Source of the DNA: Arthrobacter sp. ISL-28
Lineage (GTDB): Bacteria > Actinomycetota > Actinomycetes > Actinomycetales > Micrococcaceae
Direction of reading: 5' to 3'
Length of the DNA: 64,000 nt
NCBI RefSeq assembly: GCF_018613875.1
Contig: NZ_JAGGPJ010000006.1
Location: forward strand, 73,002 to 137,001
Shown: positions 43,841 through 52,231 of the stretch, in pieces
Layout of the letters: each line of letters opens with the position of its first letter
How positions within the stretch are numbered: position 1 is the stretch's first letter
The notes under the pieces: model-generated
Seen by the model: the letters and a program-made list of their open reading frames with translations, nothing else
Database searches by the model: none
Told to the model about the DNA's origin: nothing
Translations under genes and position numbers: made by a program

Positions 43841-44777
43841 TGGATGGAGGCAGGGGCGACGGAGGCGATGGGTCGTGGCGGACCGGTGCGCCGGCGGCGA
43901 ACGCCCGCACCTTGGTGTCGTCCCAGATGTGGGCCGGCATCGCGCCGCCCAGGAGCCGCCGCGCCAGGCCGGGATCGTCGTCGAACGGCTGGTCGCTGCC
44001 GGCCATCACCATATTGCCGTAGCGACGCCCCTTGAGCATGGCAGGATCAGCAATGATCATGGTGTGCTCAAAGGCAGCAGCGATGGTGGCGGCATCCTCC
44101 CGTGCGTTCTTCAGGTCGGGCCCGTCCCCGGAATTCACGACATAGAGGCCGCCAGGGGCCAGCACCCGTCGCACGTGGGCGTTGAACTCGCTGGTGGTCA
44201 GCGGGCGAGGCGTGAGCGCACCGGCAAAAACGTCACGGATGATGAAGTCGCGCGTCTCCGGGGTCAGCGTTTCCGTCACAGCCCGGGCCTCCCCGACGCG
44301 CAGGCGCAGGAGCGGGGCCTTGGGGAGGTCGAACCAGCCGCGGACGAACTCCGCGAGTTTTCCGTCCAGCTCCACCACAACCTGCCGGGACTCCGGATAG
44401 GCGGCGTGGAAGTAGCGCGCCAGCGAACACGCTCCGCCGCCAAGGTGGAGTCCGCGCAGTTTGGGCCGGGACTCCGGGGGCCAGCGGGATTCAATGAGTG
44501 CGGCCATCCAGCGCATGTATTCGAAGTCGAGGAACAACGGATCGGCGAGGTCGATGTGCGAACTCATGACGCCGTTGATCCGCAGCAGCCAGCCCGTGGA
44601 GTTGTCCTGGTCCGCAATCAGCTCGCAGTCCCCGGTGTCGATGTAGTAGACGCCCTCGACCGGGCCGCGCGGGCGGCCACCCCGGGGCAGTTCCACCACT
44701 CCGCGGACCGCCGTGGCCGCCGTCCTGCCGCCGGGTTTGGAGCCCGGTTTGCCGGCTGACTTGCCGCGCCGTGCCAT
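43830..44777 (-). CDS. Spermidine synthase-fold SAM-dependent protein
   Basis: 315 aa from the ATG at 44777, behind GGCGGAAG. The N-terminus is basic (MARRGKSAGKPGSKPGG). The Rossmann-type methyltransferase core has LHLGGGACSLARYFHA, VVVELDGKLAEFV and DFIIRDVFAGALTPRPLTT. These resemble spermidine synthase relatives of unknown function. The polyamine-specific residues cannot be judged, so aminopropyl transfer should not be assumed. Convergent with the LysR gene. Confidence 0.8.
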   Translation of the reverse strand: MARRGKSAGKPGSKPGGRTAATAVRGVVELPRGGRPRGPVEGVYYIDTGDCELIADQDNSTGWLLRINGVMSSHIDLADPLFLDFEYMRWMAALIESRWPPESRPKLRGLHLGGGACSLARYFHAAYPESRQVVVELDGKLAEFVRGWFDLPKAPLLRLRVGEARAVTETLTPETRDFIIRDVFAGALTPRPLTTSEFNAHVRRVLAPGGLYVVNSGDGPDLKNAREDAATIAAAFEHTMIIADPAMLKGRRYGNMVMAGSDQPFDDDPGLARRLLGGAMPAHIWDDTKVRAFAAGAPVRHDPSPPSPLPPSTAP

Positions 44778-44890
44778 CAGTCTTCCGCCGCTTCGGTCAT
44801 GCTTCAACCCTAGTTGACCGGCACCGCTGCTTGGACCCGCGGGAACCCGGATCCCGTTTCCCCGCCATCCCCGGGCTCCGTCAGATTCGG

Positions 44891-46477
44891 CTACGTTTCA
44901 GGCACCGCAGCATCTTGGCCGTTGCGGATGCGTTCGACCATGGCCGTGGTGGAGCGCTCCGCCACATAGTCCAGGATGGAAACACGCCCGCCGTAGGCCT
45001 CCACAGCCTGGGTTTCGGCCAACATTTCAGGAGTGTAGTCGCCGCCCTTGGCGTAGATCTCCGGGCGCAGCTGCTCGATCAGCGGGATGGGCGTGGGCGT
45101 GTCGAAGACCGTGACGTAATCGACACAGCTCAGGGCTGCGATCACGGCCGCCCGGTCCGCAACGCTGTTGATGGGACGGCCCGGTCCTTTGAGCTTGCGC
45201 ACCGAGTCGTCACTGTTGAGCGCCACCACCAGGATGTCCCCCAGCTGCTTGGCCTGGTTCAGGTAGCGGGTATGGCCGCGGTGCAGGACATCGAAGCAGC
45301 CGTTGGTCAGCACCACGCGCTGGCCGTCACTGCGGTGTGCACGGATGTGCCGTTCCAGCTCGTCGGCTGTCAGAGCTGTGTCCGCGAAGCTCTCGAGGTA
45401 GCGGCCCAGCTCGTCCGTCCCGCAGACGGATGTCCCCGGGTGATGGACCACGACGTCCGCGGCTGCCTGTGCAAGGTCCAGGCTCGTGGTCAGCGGCAGC
45501 GAAGCGGTGCGTGCCAGCGTCAGGGCGGCCACGAACGTGTCCCCCGCGCCGGAGGCCTGCTTCTCGGCAACTGGCCTCGCCCAGGTCCGGTGAGTGTTGC
45601 CGGCGGCCGGAATCAGGACGGTGCCGTCACGGTCGAGGGTAATCACGACGGCCCGCGCCCCCGTGGCCTGCAGCAGCTGCTGCCCGTGCTCCATGACAAC
45701 GGCGGCGCGCTCCGGCCCGCCGGTGAGGCGCCGGTCCAGCAGTCTTGCCGCCTCCTGTGAATTGGGGGTCGCGAGGTCCGGCTGCAGGCCGGCCCACGGA
45801 CGCGGATCATGCGCATCCACCACCACAAGCTGGTCCGGCCCGCGCCGCGAGAGGTGGCCGACGAGCTGTCCGCGGACCGGCTCCGCCAGGACCCCGGTCG
45901 CGTAGTCGCAGATCACCACGGCATTCTGGCGTCCGACGGCGGCAGGCACCGCGGCGGCGAGTCGCACCAGGGCTTCCTCCGGGATTTTGGCGGCAGCATC
46001 GTCGAAGCGCAGCAGGACCTGCCCGCCGCTGCTGATCCGGATTTTGGTGGTGGTGACCATGTCCGAATGCTCCGTGAGCAGGCTCGTGTCGACGCCCGCC
46101 GCGACCAGCTGGCGCTTGAGTTCCTTGCCGGCGTCGTCCGTTCCGATGATCCCGGCCACGCTGACCCGGGCTCCCAGCGCGGCCAGGTTCATGGCGGTGT
46201 TCGCGGCGCCGCCCGGGGAAAATTCGCGCCGGTCGATGTCCACCACGGGGGCGGGCGCCTCACGGCACATCCTGTCGCTGGGGCCGCTCCACCAGCCGTC
46301 GAGAATCAGGTCGCCCACCACGAGAATTGCGGGGCGCTCCTCGGCCAGCCGCTGCGGAAGCCACGCCGCCAGGCCGCGCTGCTCCGAGAGCTCGGGCAGG
46401 CTTCCGTCCGGCATGTTTCGGTCCGGCAGGCTTCCGTCGGGCAGGCCCTGTCCGGCCGTGCCTTCCCGGGCGGTCAT
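44891..46477 (-). CDS. hldE: HldE-type heptose 7-phosphate kinase/1-phosphate adenylyltransferase (first copy)
   Basis: 528 aa bifunctional enzyme of the D-glycero-D-manno-heptose pathway. Kinase domain (about residues 45-375, PfkB type): GGAANTAMNL at 89-98 and SGAGDTF with base D313. Adenylyltransferase domain (about 385-520): TNGCFD (391-396), HRGH (399-402) and YAKGGDYTPEM. An N-terminal extension is built of four five-residue repeats (LPDGS, LPDRN, MPDGS, LPELS). Its ATG overlaps the aldehyde dehydrogenase stop (ATGA), so the two are cotranslated. Confidence 0.9.
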   Translation of the reverse strand: MTAREGTAGQGLPDGSLPDRNMPDGSLPELSEQRGLAAWLPQRLAEERPAILVVGDLILDGWWSGPSDRMCREAPAPVVDIDRREFSPGGAANTAMNLAALGARVSVAGIIGTDDAGKELKRQLVAAGVDTSLLTEHSDMVTTTKIRISSGGQVLLRFDDAAAKIPEEALVRLAAAVPAAVGRQNAVVICDYATGVLAEPVRGQLVGHLSRRGPDQLVVVDAHDPRPWAGLQPDLATPNSQEAARLLDRRLTGGPERAAVVMEHGQQLLQATGARAVVITLDRDGTVLIPAAGNTHRTWARPVAEKQASGAGDTFVAALTLARTASLPLTTSLDLAQAAADVVVHHPGTSVCGTDELGRYLESFADTALTADELERHIRAHRSDGQRVVLTNGCFDVLHRGHTRYLNQAKQLGDILVVALNSDDSVRKLKGPGRPINSVADRAAVIAALSCVDYVTVFDTPTPIPLIEQLRPEIYAKGGDYTPEMLAETQAVEAYGGRVSILDYVAERSTTAMVERIRNGQDAAVPET

Positions 46478-47967
46478 TTTTCAGCGCCTTCCGCTGCGGC
46501 GGAGCCTGCCGGACCGGGCCCTGCTGAATCTGACCCTGCGGGACCTGACCCTGCCGGACCTGACCCTGCCGGGGCCGGCGGCGGCGCCGCGATATGAACC
46601 ACTTTGACCCGGGTGAACTCATCCAGAAGCTCCGGCCCGTAACCGAAACCGTGCCCGCTATCACCGCGGGGCTGGGACGCACCGCCCGGCGCTCCGCCGA
46701 ACACCTCGTTGATCTTGACGGTCCCCACCGGAAGGGCCGCGATCGCCTGCTGGGCATGGGCGATGCTTCCCGTCAGGACGGAGGCCGCCAGCCCGTAGCG
46801 GCCGGCGGCAGCCAGCCGCAGGCCCTCGTCAAAGCTGTCCACAACGCATATCGGGGCCACCGGGCCGAAGGTTTCCTCCGCCATGACGTCCATGGTGTCC
46901 GTGCAGTCCAGCAGTACCGTCGCGGGATAGAAGGCGCCGGGACCGTCCGGTACCGTCCCGCCCTCCGCCACCCGCGCGCCGAGCTGCAGTGCCTCCGCAA
47001 CGTGCCCGTGGACAGTCTCACGAAGGCGCGTGTCCACGAGGGGTGCGATCCCGCCGTCGCGGTTGCGATTCCGAGCCTGCTCCGTGAGGGCCTCGCAAAA
47101 CTGTTCGGCAACCGCGCGGTGGACATAGATCCGCTCCACCGACGTGCAAATCTGGCCGCTGTTGCTGAAGGCACCGATGGCTGCCTGCTCTGCAGCCCAG
47201 CGGGGATCCACGTCCTCGTCCACGAGCAGCGGGTCTTTGCCGCCGTTTTCCCGGATCACATGGGCCCCGGTCAGCACGGCTGCCTGCTCAATGCGGGCAC
47301 CGGTGCCGCTGGATCCCACGTGTGCAAAAACGTCGACGGAAGCTTGCTGCGTGAGGAGGGAGCCGACGTCGGCCCCTCCGGTGAGGGTCAGCAGCACGCC
47401 CGGGGGGATGGCGGACGCCAGCACTTGCCCGAGCCGCTCGCCCACTCCGGGGCAGCGCTCGCTGGGCTTGTGGATGGCGGTATTGCCGGTGACCAGTGCG
47501 GCGCCGATCAGGCCGCAGGCCACGGCGACGGGGTCATTCCACGGGGTCAGCAGGACGGCCACCCCGCGGGGCTCGGCCACCGTATAGTCGGCGGCGAGCA
47601 TGTTGCCGCGCAGGCTGTGGCCGCGGCGCACCGGGCCGAGCTCGGCGTACTGCTCCAGGGTGGATACCCCTGCAGCCACCCCGGCACGGGCCTCGTCCTT
47701 GGGGCGTCCCGTTTCGCGTGCGTTCATGTCCGCCAGTTCCGCCGCAGCCTCTTCCAGGGCAGCGGCGGCGGCGCGCAGCAGCTTCCCGCGTTCCGCCGGC
47801 GGTGTGGCGGACCAGGCGGGCTGCGCGGCGCGCACCGTCTTAACGGCCTGTGCCACGTCCTCGGCCCGGGCCGAGGGAAAGCGTCCTATGACGTCGCCCG
47901 TGCGGGGATTCCGGATGGTCAGCACCTCCGGTGCAGTGGACAGGAAAGTCTGGGTGGTCGTGTTCAA
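46474..47967 (-). CDS. Aldehyde dehydrogenase
   Basis: 497 aa NAD(P)-dependent aldehyde dehydrogenase, starting at the TTG at 47967 (GAGGAG six bases upstream). Motifs are TPWNDPVAVACG, KPSERCPG, the Rossmann turn GSSGTGARI, the Glu in RENGGKDP and the nucleophile Cys in NSGQICTSVERI. The tail has six five-residue repeats (PAGSG, PAGSG, PAGSD and relatives) encoded by a 15-bp tandem repeat, next to the HldE junction. Substrate unknown. The operon with hldE suggests use in surface-sugar chemistry. Confidence 0.9.
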   Translation of the reverse strand: MNTTTQTFLSTAPEVLTIRNPRTGDVIGRFPSARAEDVAQAVKTVRAAQPAWSATPPAERGKLLRAAAAALEEAAAELADMNARETGRPKDEARAGVAAGVSTLEQYAELGPVRRGHSLRGNMLAADYTVAEPRGVAVLLTPWNDPVAVACGLIGAALVTGNTAIHKPSERCPGVGERLGQVLASAIPPGVLLTLTGGADVGSLLTQQASVDVFAHVGSSGTGARIEQAAVLTGAHVIRENGGKDPLLVDEDVDPRWAAEQAAIGAFSNSGQICTSVERIYVHRAVAEQFCEALTEQARNRNRDGGIAPLVDTRLRETVHGHVAEALQLGARVAEGGTVPDGPGAFYPATVLLDCTDTMDVMAEETFGPVAPICVVDSFDEGLRLAAAGRYGLAASVLTGSIAHAQQAIAALPVGTVKINEVFGGAPGGASQPRGDSGHGFGYGPELLDEFTRVKVVHIAAPPPAPAGSGPAGSGPAGSDSAGPGPAGSAAAEGAEK

Positions 47968-48049
47968 TGTGGCTCCTCGCTGCGCAGGTCGCTGTTCCCT
48001 GTGTCTTTTGTTGGTGCCGTCCCGGGTCGTGCCGCTCCTGAACTCATCC

Positions 48050-48074
48050 GTACCCCGCCTTTGGCGGTTTACAC
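48050..48074 (-). promoter_or_regulatory. Candidate SigB/SigF-type promoter of the aldehyde dehydrogenase-hldE operon
   Basis: On the minus strand GTGT-N15-GGGTAC, the GNNT-N14-16-GGGTAY form used by actinobacterial SigB/SigF-class sigma factors. It ends 83 bp before the TTG start. A sigma factor of that class is encoded at 57137-58060. Match is by consensus only. Confidence 0.45.
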
Positions 48075-48190
48075 GTCTGCGCCGCCGGGAGTTTCGGTGC
48101 TGGCGGCGGGACGGGACAGGGCCGTATGGTGGCTCCACCGGAACTGCCACACCCGACCCTGATCCGTCCGGAGCCGAAGGGGCTGACGCC

Positions 48191-49402
48191 ATGGAAGACT
48201 TCAACGCCGACTTCGGCGGAGCACGCACCACCGGGTACGCCGTGGGCCCGGTCCTGGAAAAATTCACCGGGGTCTCGCGGATCGCTGTGCTTCGCGGCGG
48301 GGGTCTGGGCGACCTGATGTTCGCGCTGCCCGCCGTCGCTGCGCTCAAGGCCGCGTATCCCCAGGCCTCCCTCACGCTGCTGGGCACGCCCATCCACGCC
48401 GAGCTGCTGTCCCAGACTGAAGGGCCGGTGGACGAGACCGTGATTCTGCCGTTCTCCGAGGGTGTCCGGCCGGGCGCCGAGGACGAGGGGGAGCTGGCGG
48501 GATTCTTCGCCGGCATGCAGGCCAGGCATTTCGACCTCGCCGTCCAGCTGCACGGTGGCGGACGCTACTCCAACCCGTTCCTGCTCCGGCTCGGGGCGCG
48601 CCACACCGTGGGAACCAGGACCCCGGACGCCGCGCGGCTGGAGCGGACCGTGCCCTACCTGTACTACCAGCACGAACCGCTGCGCGCTCTCGAGGTGGCG
48701 GGGTTCGCCGGCGCGCCGCCCCTTGAGCTGGAGGCCCGGCTCTGCGCCTTGCCGGAGTTCAGCCAGCAGCTCGCACCGAGGCTGCACATGCCGCCCCAGG
48801 CTCCCGAGGCCAAAGGCACCGTGGTGATCCATCCCGGCGCCACCGATCCACGGCGGCGCTGGCCGGCGGAACGGTTCGCGGCGGTCGCGCACCAAGCGGC
48901 CGACGACGGCTTCCGGGTTCTGGTAATCGGCGACCACAGCGAAAAGGAACTGGCCGAAGCAGTGGTGGAGCTCGCCGTCGGCCGCGTCCAAGAAGCAGGC
49001 CAGGCAGCCGGCAACGGGGGGCGCGGCACCCCGCCGCAGGTCGAGTCCCTAGCCGGCAAGCTCAGTCTGGGCGAGCTCGCGGCACTCCTTGCCGGCTGCA
49101 GCGTTATGGTGGCAAACGACAGCGGTCCGCGGCACCTGGCCCAAGCACTCGGCACGCCCACGGTGGGCGTCTTCTGGACCGGCAACGCCATCAACGCCGC
49201 TCCGCTGGGACGCAGCCTGCACCGGATCCACCTCGGCTGGGCCACGCAGTGCCCGGTGTGCGGGATCGACGTCACCCAGGTGGGCTGGACCGCCCCGCGG
49301 TGCCAGCACGATGAGTCCACCGTGGAGGCGGTCGCCCCCGAAGCCGTCTACGAGGACGTCCGCCAGCTCACGGCCATGAGCCTTCATCCTCGTGGCAGAT
49401 GA
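48191..49402 (+). CDS. GT9 heptosyltransferase-like glycosyltransferase
   Basis: 403 aa from the ATG at 48191. GT9 features: N-terminal IAVLRGGGLGDLMFALPAVAAL, the central VIHPGATDPRRRWPAERFAAVA, and the C-terminal NDSGPRHLAQALGTPTVGVF. In Gram-negatives this family adds ADP-heptose to lipopolysaccharide. Here it sits opposite the aldehyde dehydrogenase-hldE pair. Its 3' end overlaps the convergent SDR gene by 35 bp. An insert VQEAGQAAGNGGRGTPPQ is low complexity. Confidence 0.88.
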   Translation: MEDFNADFGGARTTGYAVGPVLEKFTGVSRIAVLRGGGLGDLMFALPAVAALKAAYPQASLTLLGTPIHAELLSQTEGPVDETVILPFSEGVRPGAEDEGELAGFFAGMQARHFDLAVQLHGGGRYSNPFLLRLGARHTVGTRTPDAARLERTVPYLYYQHEPLRALEVAGFAGAPPLELEARLCALPEFSQQLAPRLHMPPQAPEAKGTVVIHPGATDPRRRWPAERFAAVAHQAADDGFRVLVIGDHSEKELAEAVVELAVGRVQEAGQAAGNGGRGTPPQVESLAGKLSLGELAALLAGCSVMVANDSGPRHLAQALGTPTVGVFWTGNAINAAPLGRSLHRIHLGWATQCPVCGIDVTQVGWTAPRCQHDESTVEAVAPEAVYEDVRQLTAMSLHPRGR

Positions 49403-50069
49403 GCATTTCCCTGATTTCGCAGCCCGTGGGCTGTGACAGCACAAACAGGATGGCCTGGGCAACGTTGGCGGGATCGTTAAGGCGGGAATCGTCCTGCGGC
49501 TTGTACTGCTCGGCGCGGTCGTCGAAGAATCGGGTCTTCATGCCGCCCGGAATCATGGTGGTCACGCCGATCTCGCCTCCCGTCTCGGCTGCAAGGGAAT
49601 GGCTGAAGCCCACCACCCCAAACTTGGAGGCGCAGTAGGCCGTAGCCTCCGGAAGCGCCCGCTTGCCCAGCGTGGACGCGATGGTCACCACCCGGCCGCG
49701 GGATTCCTTCAGGTAGGGCAGTGCCGCGCGGACCACAGAGACCGTCCCCAGGAGGTTGACTCCGATGACGCGTTCCCATTCGTCCGCGGCCACATCCTCG
49801 AGCTTCCCGCAGCGGTCTATTCCGGCCGCCGTGACCACGGCATCAAGCCCGTCGAGCGTTTCCGCCGCTGCCCGCACTGCCGCTTCCACCGCCGCACGGT
49901 CTGAAACGTCCACCTCGAAGGCCTTCGCCGCCGCCACGTTCCGGATGTCCCGGTCCAGCACGACCGGCGTTCCGCCCGCCTTCAGCACGGCATCCACGAC
50001 GGCGGCCCCCAGGCCGGAGGCTCCGCCCGTGACCAGGACGCGGCCGGGCCGGAAAGTCGATTCATTCAT
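49368..50069 (-). CDS. Short-chain dehydrogenase in the heptose cluster
   Basis: 233 aa SDR with LVTGGASGLGAA (residues 12-23), catalytic S132, Y145 and K149 (IASTLGK; AYCASKF). It is a classical short SDR and not an HldD-type extended epimerase. It lies 60 bp after hldE2 in the same orientation, so it may be the last gene of the six-gene block. Possible role: modification of a nucleotide sugar, by position only. Confidence 0.85.
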   Translation of the reverse strand: MNESTFRPGRVLVTGGASGLGAAVVDAVLKAGGTPVVLDRDIRNVAAAKAFEVDVSDRAAVEAAVRAAAETLDGLDAVVTAAGIDRCGKLEDVAADEWERVIGVNLLGTVSVVRAALPYLKESRGRVVTIASTLGKRALPEATAYCASKFGVVGFSHSLAAETGGEIGVTTMIPGGMKTRFFDDRAEQYKPQDDSRLNDPANVAQAILFVLSQPTGCEIREMLICHEDEGSWP

Positions 50070-50129
50070 GGTGTTCCTTTCGTTCGGGTTCCAGGTGTGT
50101 CTCGTGCGCCGGCTGACCTTAACGGTGCC

Positions 50130-51509
50130 TCAGCTGACCTTCGCCAGCGCATCCGCCAGGAGCGACGTGGACCGGGCTTGGTGGAACGGCACTGTGACGC
50201 ACTGTCCGCCCCAGCTTTCGACCAGATCGGATTCGGGCAGCCGGGATGCCTGATAATCCCCGCCCTTCACCCAGACAGCCGGGCGCAGCAGGTCCAGGCA
50301 CGCCTCCGGGGTGTCTTCCTCAAAGACCATCACGGCGTCCACGCATTCGAGGGCAAGGAGGAGCTCGGCCCTGTCCTGCTGACTCACGATCGGCCTCGGC
50401 TCGCCCTTGATCCTGTGCACTGACTCGTCCGAGTTCAGGCACACGATGAGGCAGTCGCCGAGCTCCCGGGCTGCAGACAGTGTCCGGACATGGCCGGCAT
50501 GCAGCAGGTCGAAGCAGCCGCCGGTTGCCACCACCGTTCCGCCGTTCGCCCGGACCCTCCGCGCCAGTTCCAGGGCGTCCTCGTCCCGTCGGCGGCGCCA
50601 GACTCTGTTGTGCCATGCTGGCCGGTGACGGTCTGGAAGGGAGGCCACTCCCCCGGCGCCCAGGAAGGCCGCCGCCTCGTGGATTGCCTGCTCCACGGCG
50701 TCGTCAAGGTCGCGGCCGCTGGCCAGGTGCACCGCCAGGCTGGCTGCCAGCCTGTCTCCGGCACCGCACGGATCACTGACAGTGGTTGAAGGAGCCGGGA
50801 AAGTCCGCGGCGAGCGGTTCCGTAGCCCCACCAGCAGCCCGCCCCGCTCCCCCATGGTCACGAGCACGGCCTTGCCCTGCCAGCGGTCCAGCAGCGCCGT
50901 GCCCACTTCGGCTATTTCCTCCAGGGTTTCCGCGGCAATGCCCGCGGCTTTGGCTGCCTCCGCCAGGTTCGGGGTAACCACCGCTACGCCCGGCACCGGA
51001 ACTGCGCCGGAGGGGTGCGGGTCCCACACGATCGGAATGTCGTGTGCCAGGGTCACGAGCAGGGACCGGATGTCAGGATTCGCCGCCACCCCCCGGCCGT
51101 AGTCGGCAATGACGATGACCTCTGCCTGCTGAATGGCCTTCAGCATCGCTGCCGTGGCAGCGGGAACCGGCGGACGCTCGCAGCCCTCGTCTACGCGGAC
51201 CACAGGGTGGCGGCCCGCCCGGACACGGGTCTTCACCGGGGTCCGGGCATCCGAGGGCCCGGCCACCACTCGTATGCCGGCGAGCGCCCCCTCCAATTCC
51301 AGGGATGCGTCGTCGTCGGAAAGCACCGTCACCAAGGTGACCCGGTGGCCGTCCTGGGCGAGCATCCGGGCAACCAGCCCGGCGCCGCCCGCCCGTCTCC
51401 TGACGTCAGCGATGTCCACCACCGGCACCGGGGCGTCGGGGCACAGCCTGGTCGCCTCTCCGGCCAGGTCGACGTCCAGCAGAACGTCACCCACCACCGT
51501 GATCCTCAT
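50130..51509 (-). CDS. hldE: HldE-type kinase/adenylyltransferase (second copy)
   Basis: 459 aa, same two-domain order as the copy at 44891. The kinase part has DPCGAGDRLAA with D252. The expected substrate-site GGAANVA pattern is changed to AGGAGLVARML (residues 40-50). The nucleotidyltransferase part is canonical: TGGCFDLLHAGHVRTL (HAGH 337-340) and WVKGGDY. It overlaps gmhA by 4 bp. Two divergent copies suggest different heptose substrates or a split of labour, one mainly adenylyltransferase. Confidence 0.85.
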   Translation of the reverse strand: MRITVVGDVLLDVDLAGEATRLCPDAPVPVVDIADVRRRAGGAGLVARMLAQDGHRVTLVTVLSDDDASLELEGALAGIRVVAGPSDARTPVKTRVRAGRHPVVRVDEGCERPPVPAATAAMLKAIQQAEVIVIADYGRGVAANPDIRSLLVTLAHDIPIVWDPHPSGAVPVPGVAVVTPNLAEAAKAAGIAAETLEEIAEVGTALLDRWQGKAVLVTMGERGGLLVGLRNRSPRTFPAPSTTVSDPCGAGDRLAASLAVHLASGRDLDDAVEQAIHEAAAFLGAGGVASLPDRHRPAWHNRVWRRRRDEDALELARRVRANGGTVVATGGCFDLLHAGHVRTLSAARELGDCLIVCLNSDESVHRIKGEPRPIVSQQDRAELLLALECVDAVMVFEEDTPEACLDLLRPAVWVKGGDYQASRLPESDLVESWGGQCVTVPFHQARSTSLLADALAKVS

Positions 51510-52231
51510 CCGTGATCAGCCTCCAGTCCGCTGGCTGCCCGGCTCTTCCGGGCGACCTCGGCCTCCAATGCCCGGCATATGGCGTGCAGGGCAATCAGGT
51601 GCCCTTCCTGGGCGTTGGCGGATATGGCGTCGATCGCCACGGCATCGTCGCAGCAGGATGCCAGCGGATTGGGCGCGGGTCCCGTGAGCGCCCAGGTTGT
51701 GACGTTGAGCCGTGCGGCCACCTCCGCCGCGCGCAGCAGGTTGGGGCTTTTTCCGCTCGTGGACAGCAGCATGAGGATATCCCCCGACCGTCCGTGTGCG
51801 CGCACCTGCCTGGCGAACATTTCCGCATAGCCGTAGTCGTTGGAGATGGCGGTCACGGCGGAACTTTCCGCATGCAGCGAGATCGCCGAGAAAGGCACTC
51901 GTTCGCCGTCGAACCTGCCCACCAGTTCGGCGGTCAGGTGCTGGGCTTCGGCGGCCGAGCCGCCGTTCCCCGCCGTCAGCAGGCGTTGGCCGCTGAGCAG
52001 CCGCTGGGCCAGCTCAACGCCCCATGCCGCCAACCGGTCAGCCTGCCTCTCAAGCGACCGCAGCGCAGGCAGGACATTTTCCAGGTGGACGCGAACGGCC
52101 TCCCGGGAAGGCGCGGGGTTGGTGATGTCCGCGCCGAGTCCGGGCATCGGGTTCGTCAAGGCCGTAGTGGCGGCATCGACCGGCCGCAGGGGCGGAAGCT
52201 CAGCTTCCTGCAAGGACCATTCCGTTGTCAC
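51506..52231 (-). CDS. gmhA: Sedoheptulose 7-phosphate isomerase-like SIS protein
   Basis: 241 aa from a GTG that overlaps the upstream stop (GTGA). SIS domain with AGNGGSAAEAQHLTAELVGRF (about 87-107, in part), ISNDYGYAEMFARQV and STSGKSPNLLRA (157-168), and the zinc-ligand helix QEGHLIALHAICRALE. All are GmhA hallmarks. The first 40 residues are an extension not usual in GmhA. It would make D-glycero-D-manno-heptose 7-phosphate, the entry step of the pathway. Confidence 0.88.
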   Translation of the reverse strand: MTTEWSLQEAELPPLRPVDAATTALTNPMPGLGADITNPAPSREAVRVHLENVLPALRSLERQADRLAAWGVELAQRLLSGQRLLTAGNGGSAAEAQHLTAELVGRFDGERVPFSAISLHAESSAVTAISNDYGYAEMFARQVRAHGRSGDILMLLSTSGKSPNLLRAAEVAARLNVTTWALTGPAPNPLASCCDDAVAIDAISANAQEGHLIALHAICRALEAEVARKSRAASGLEADHG

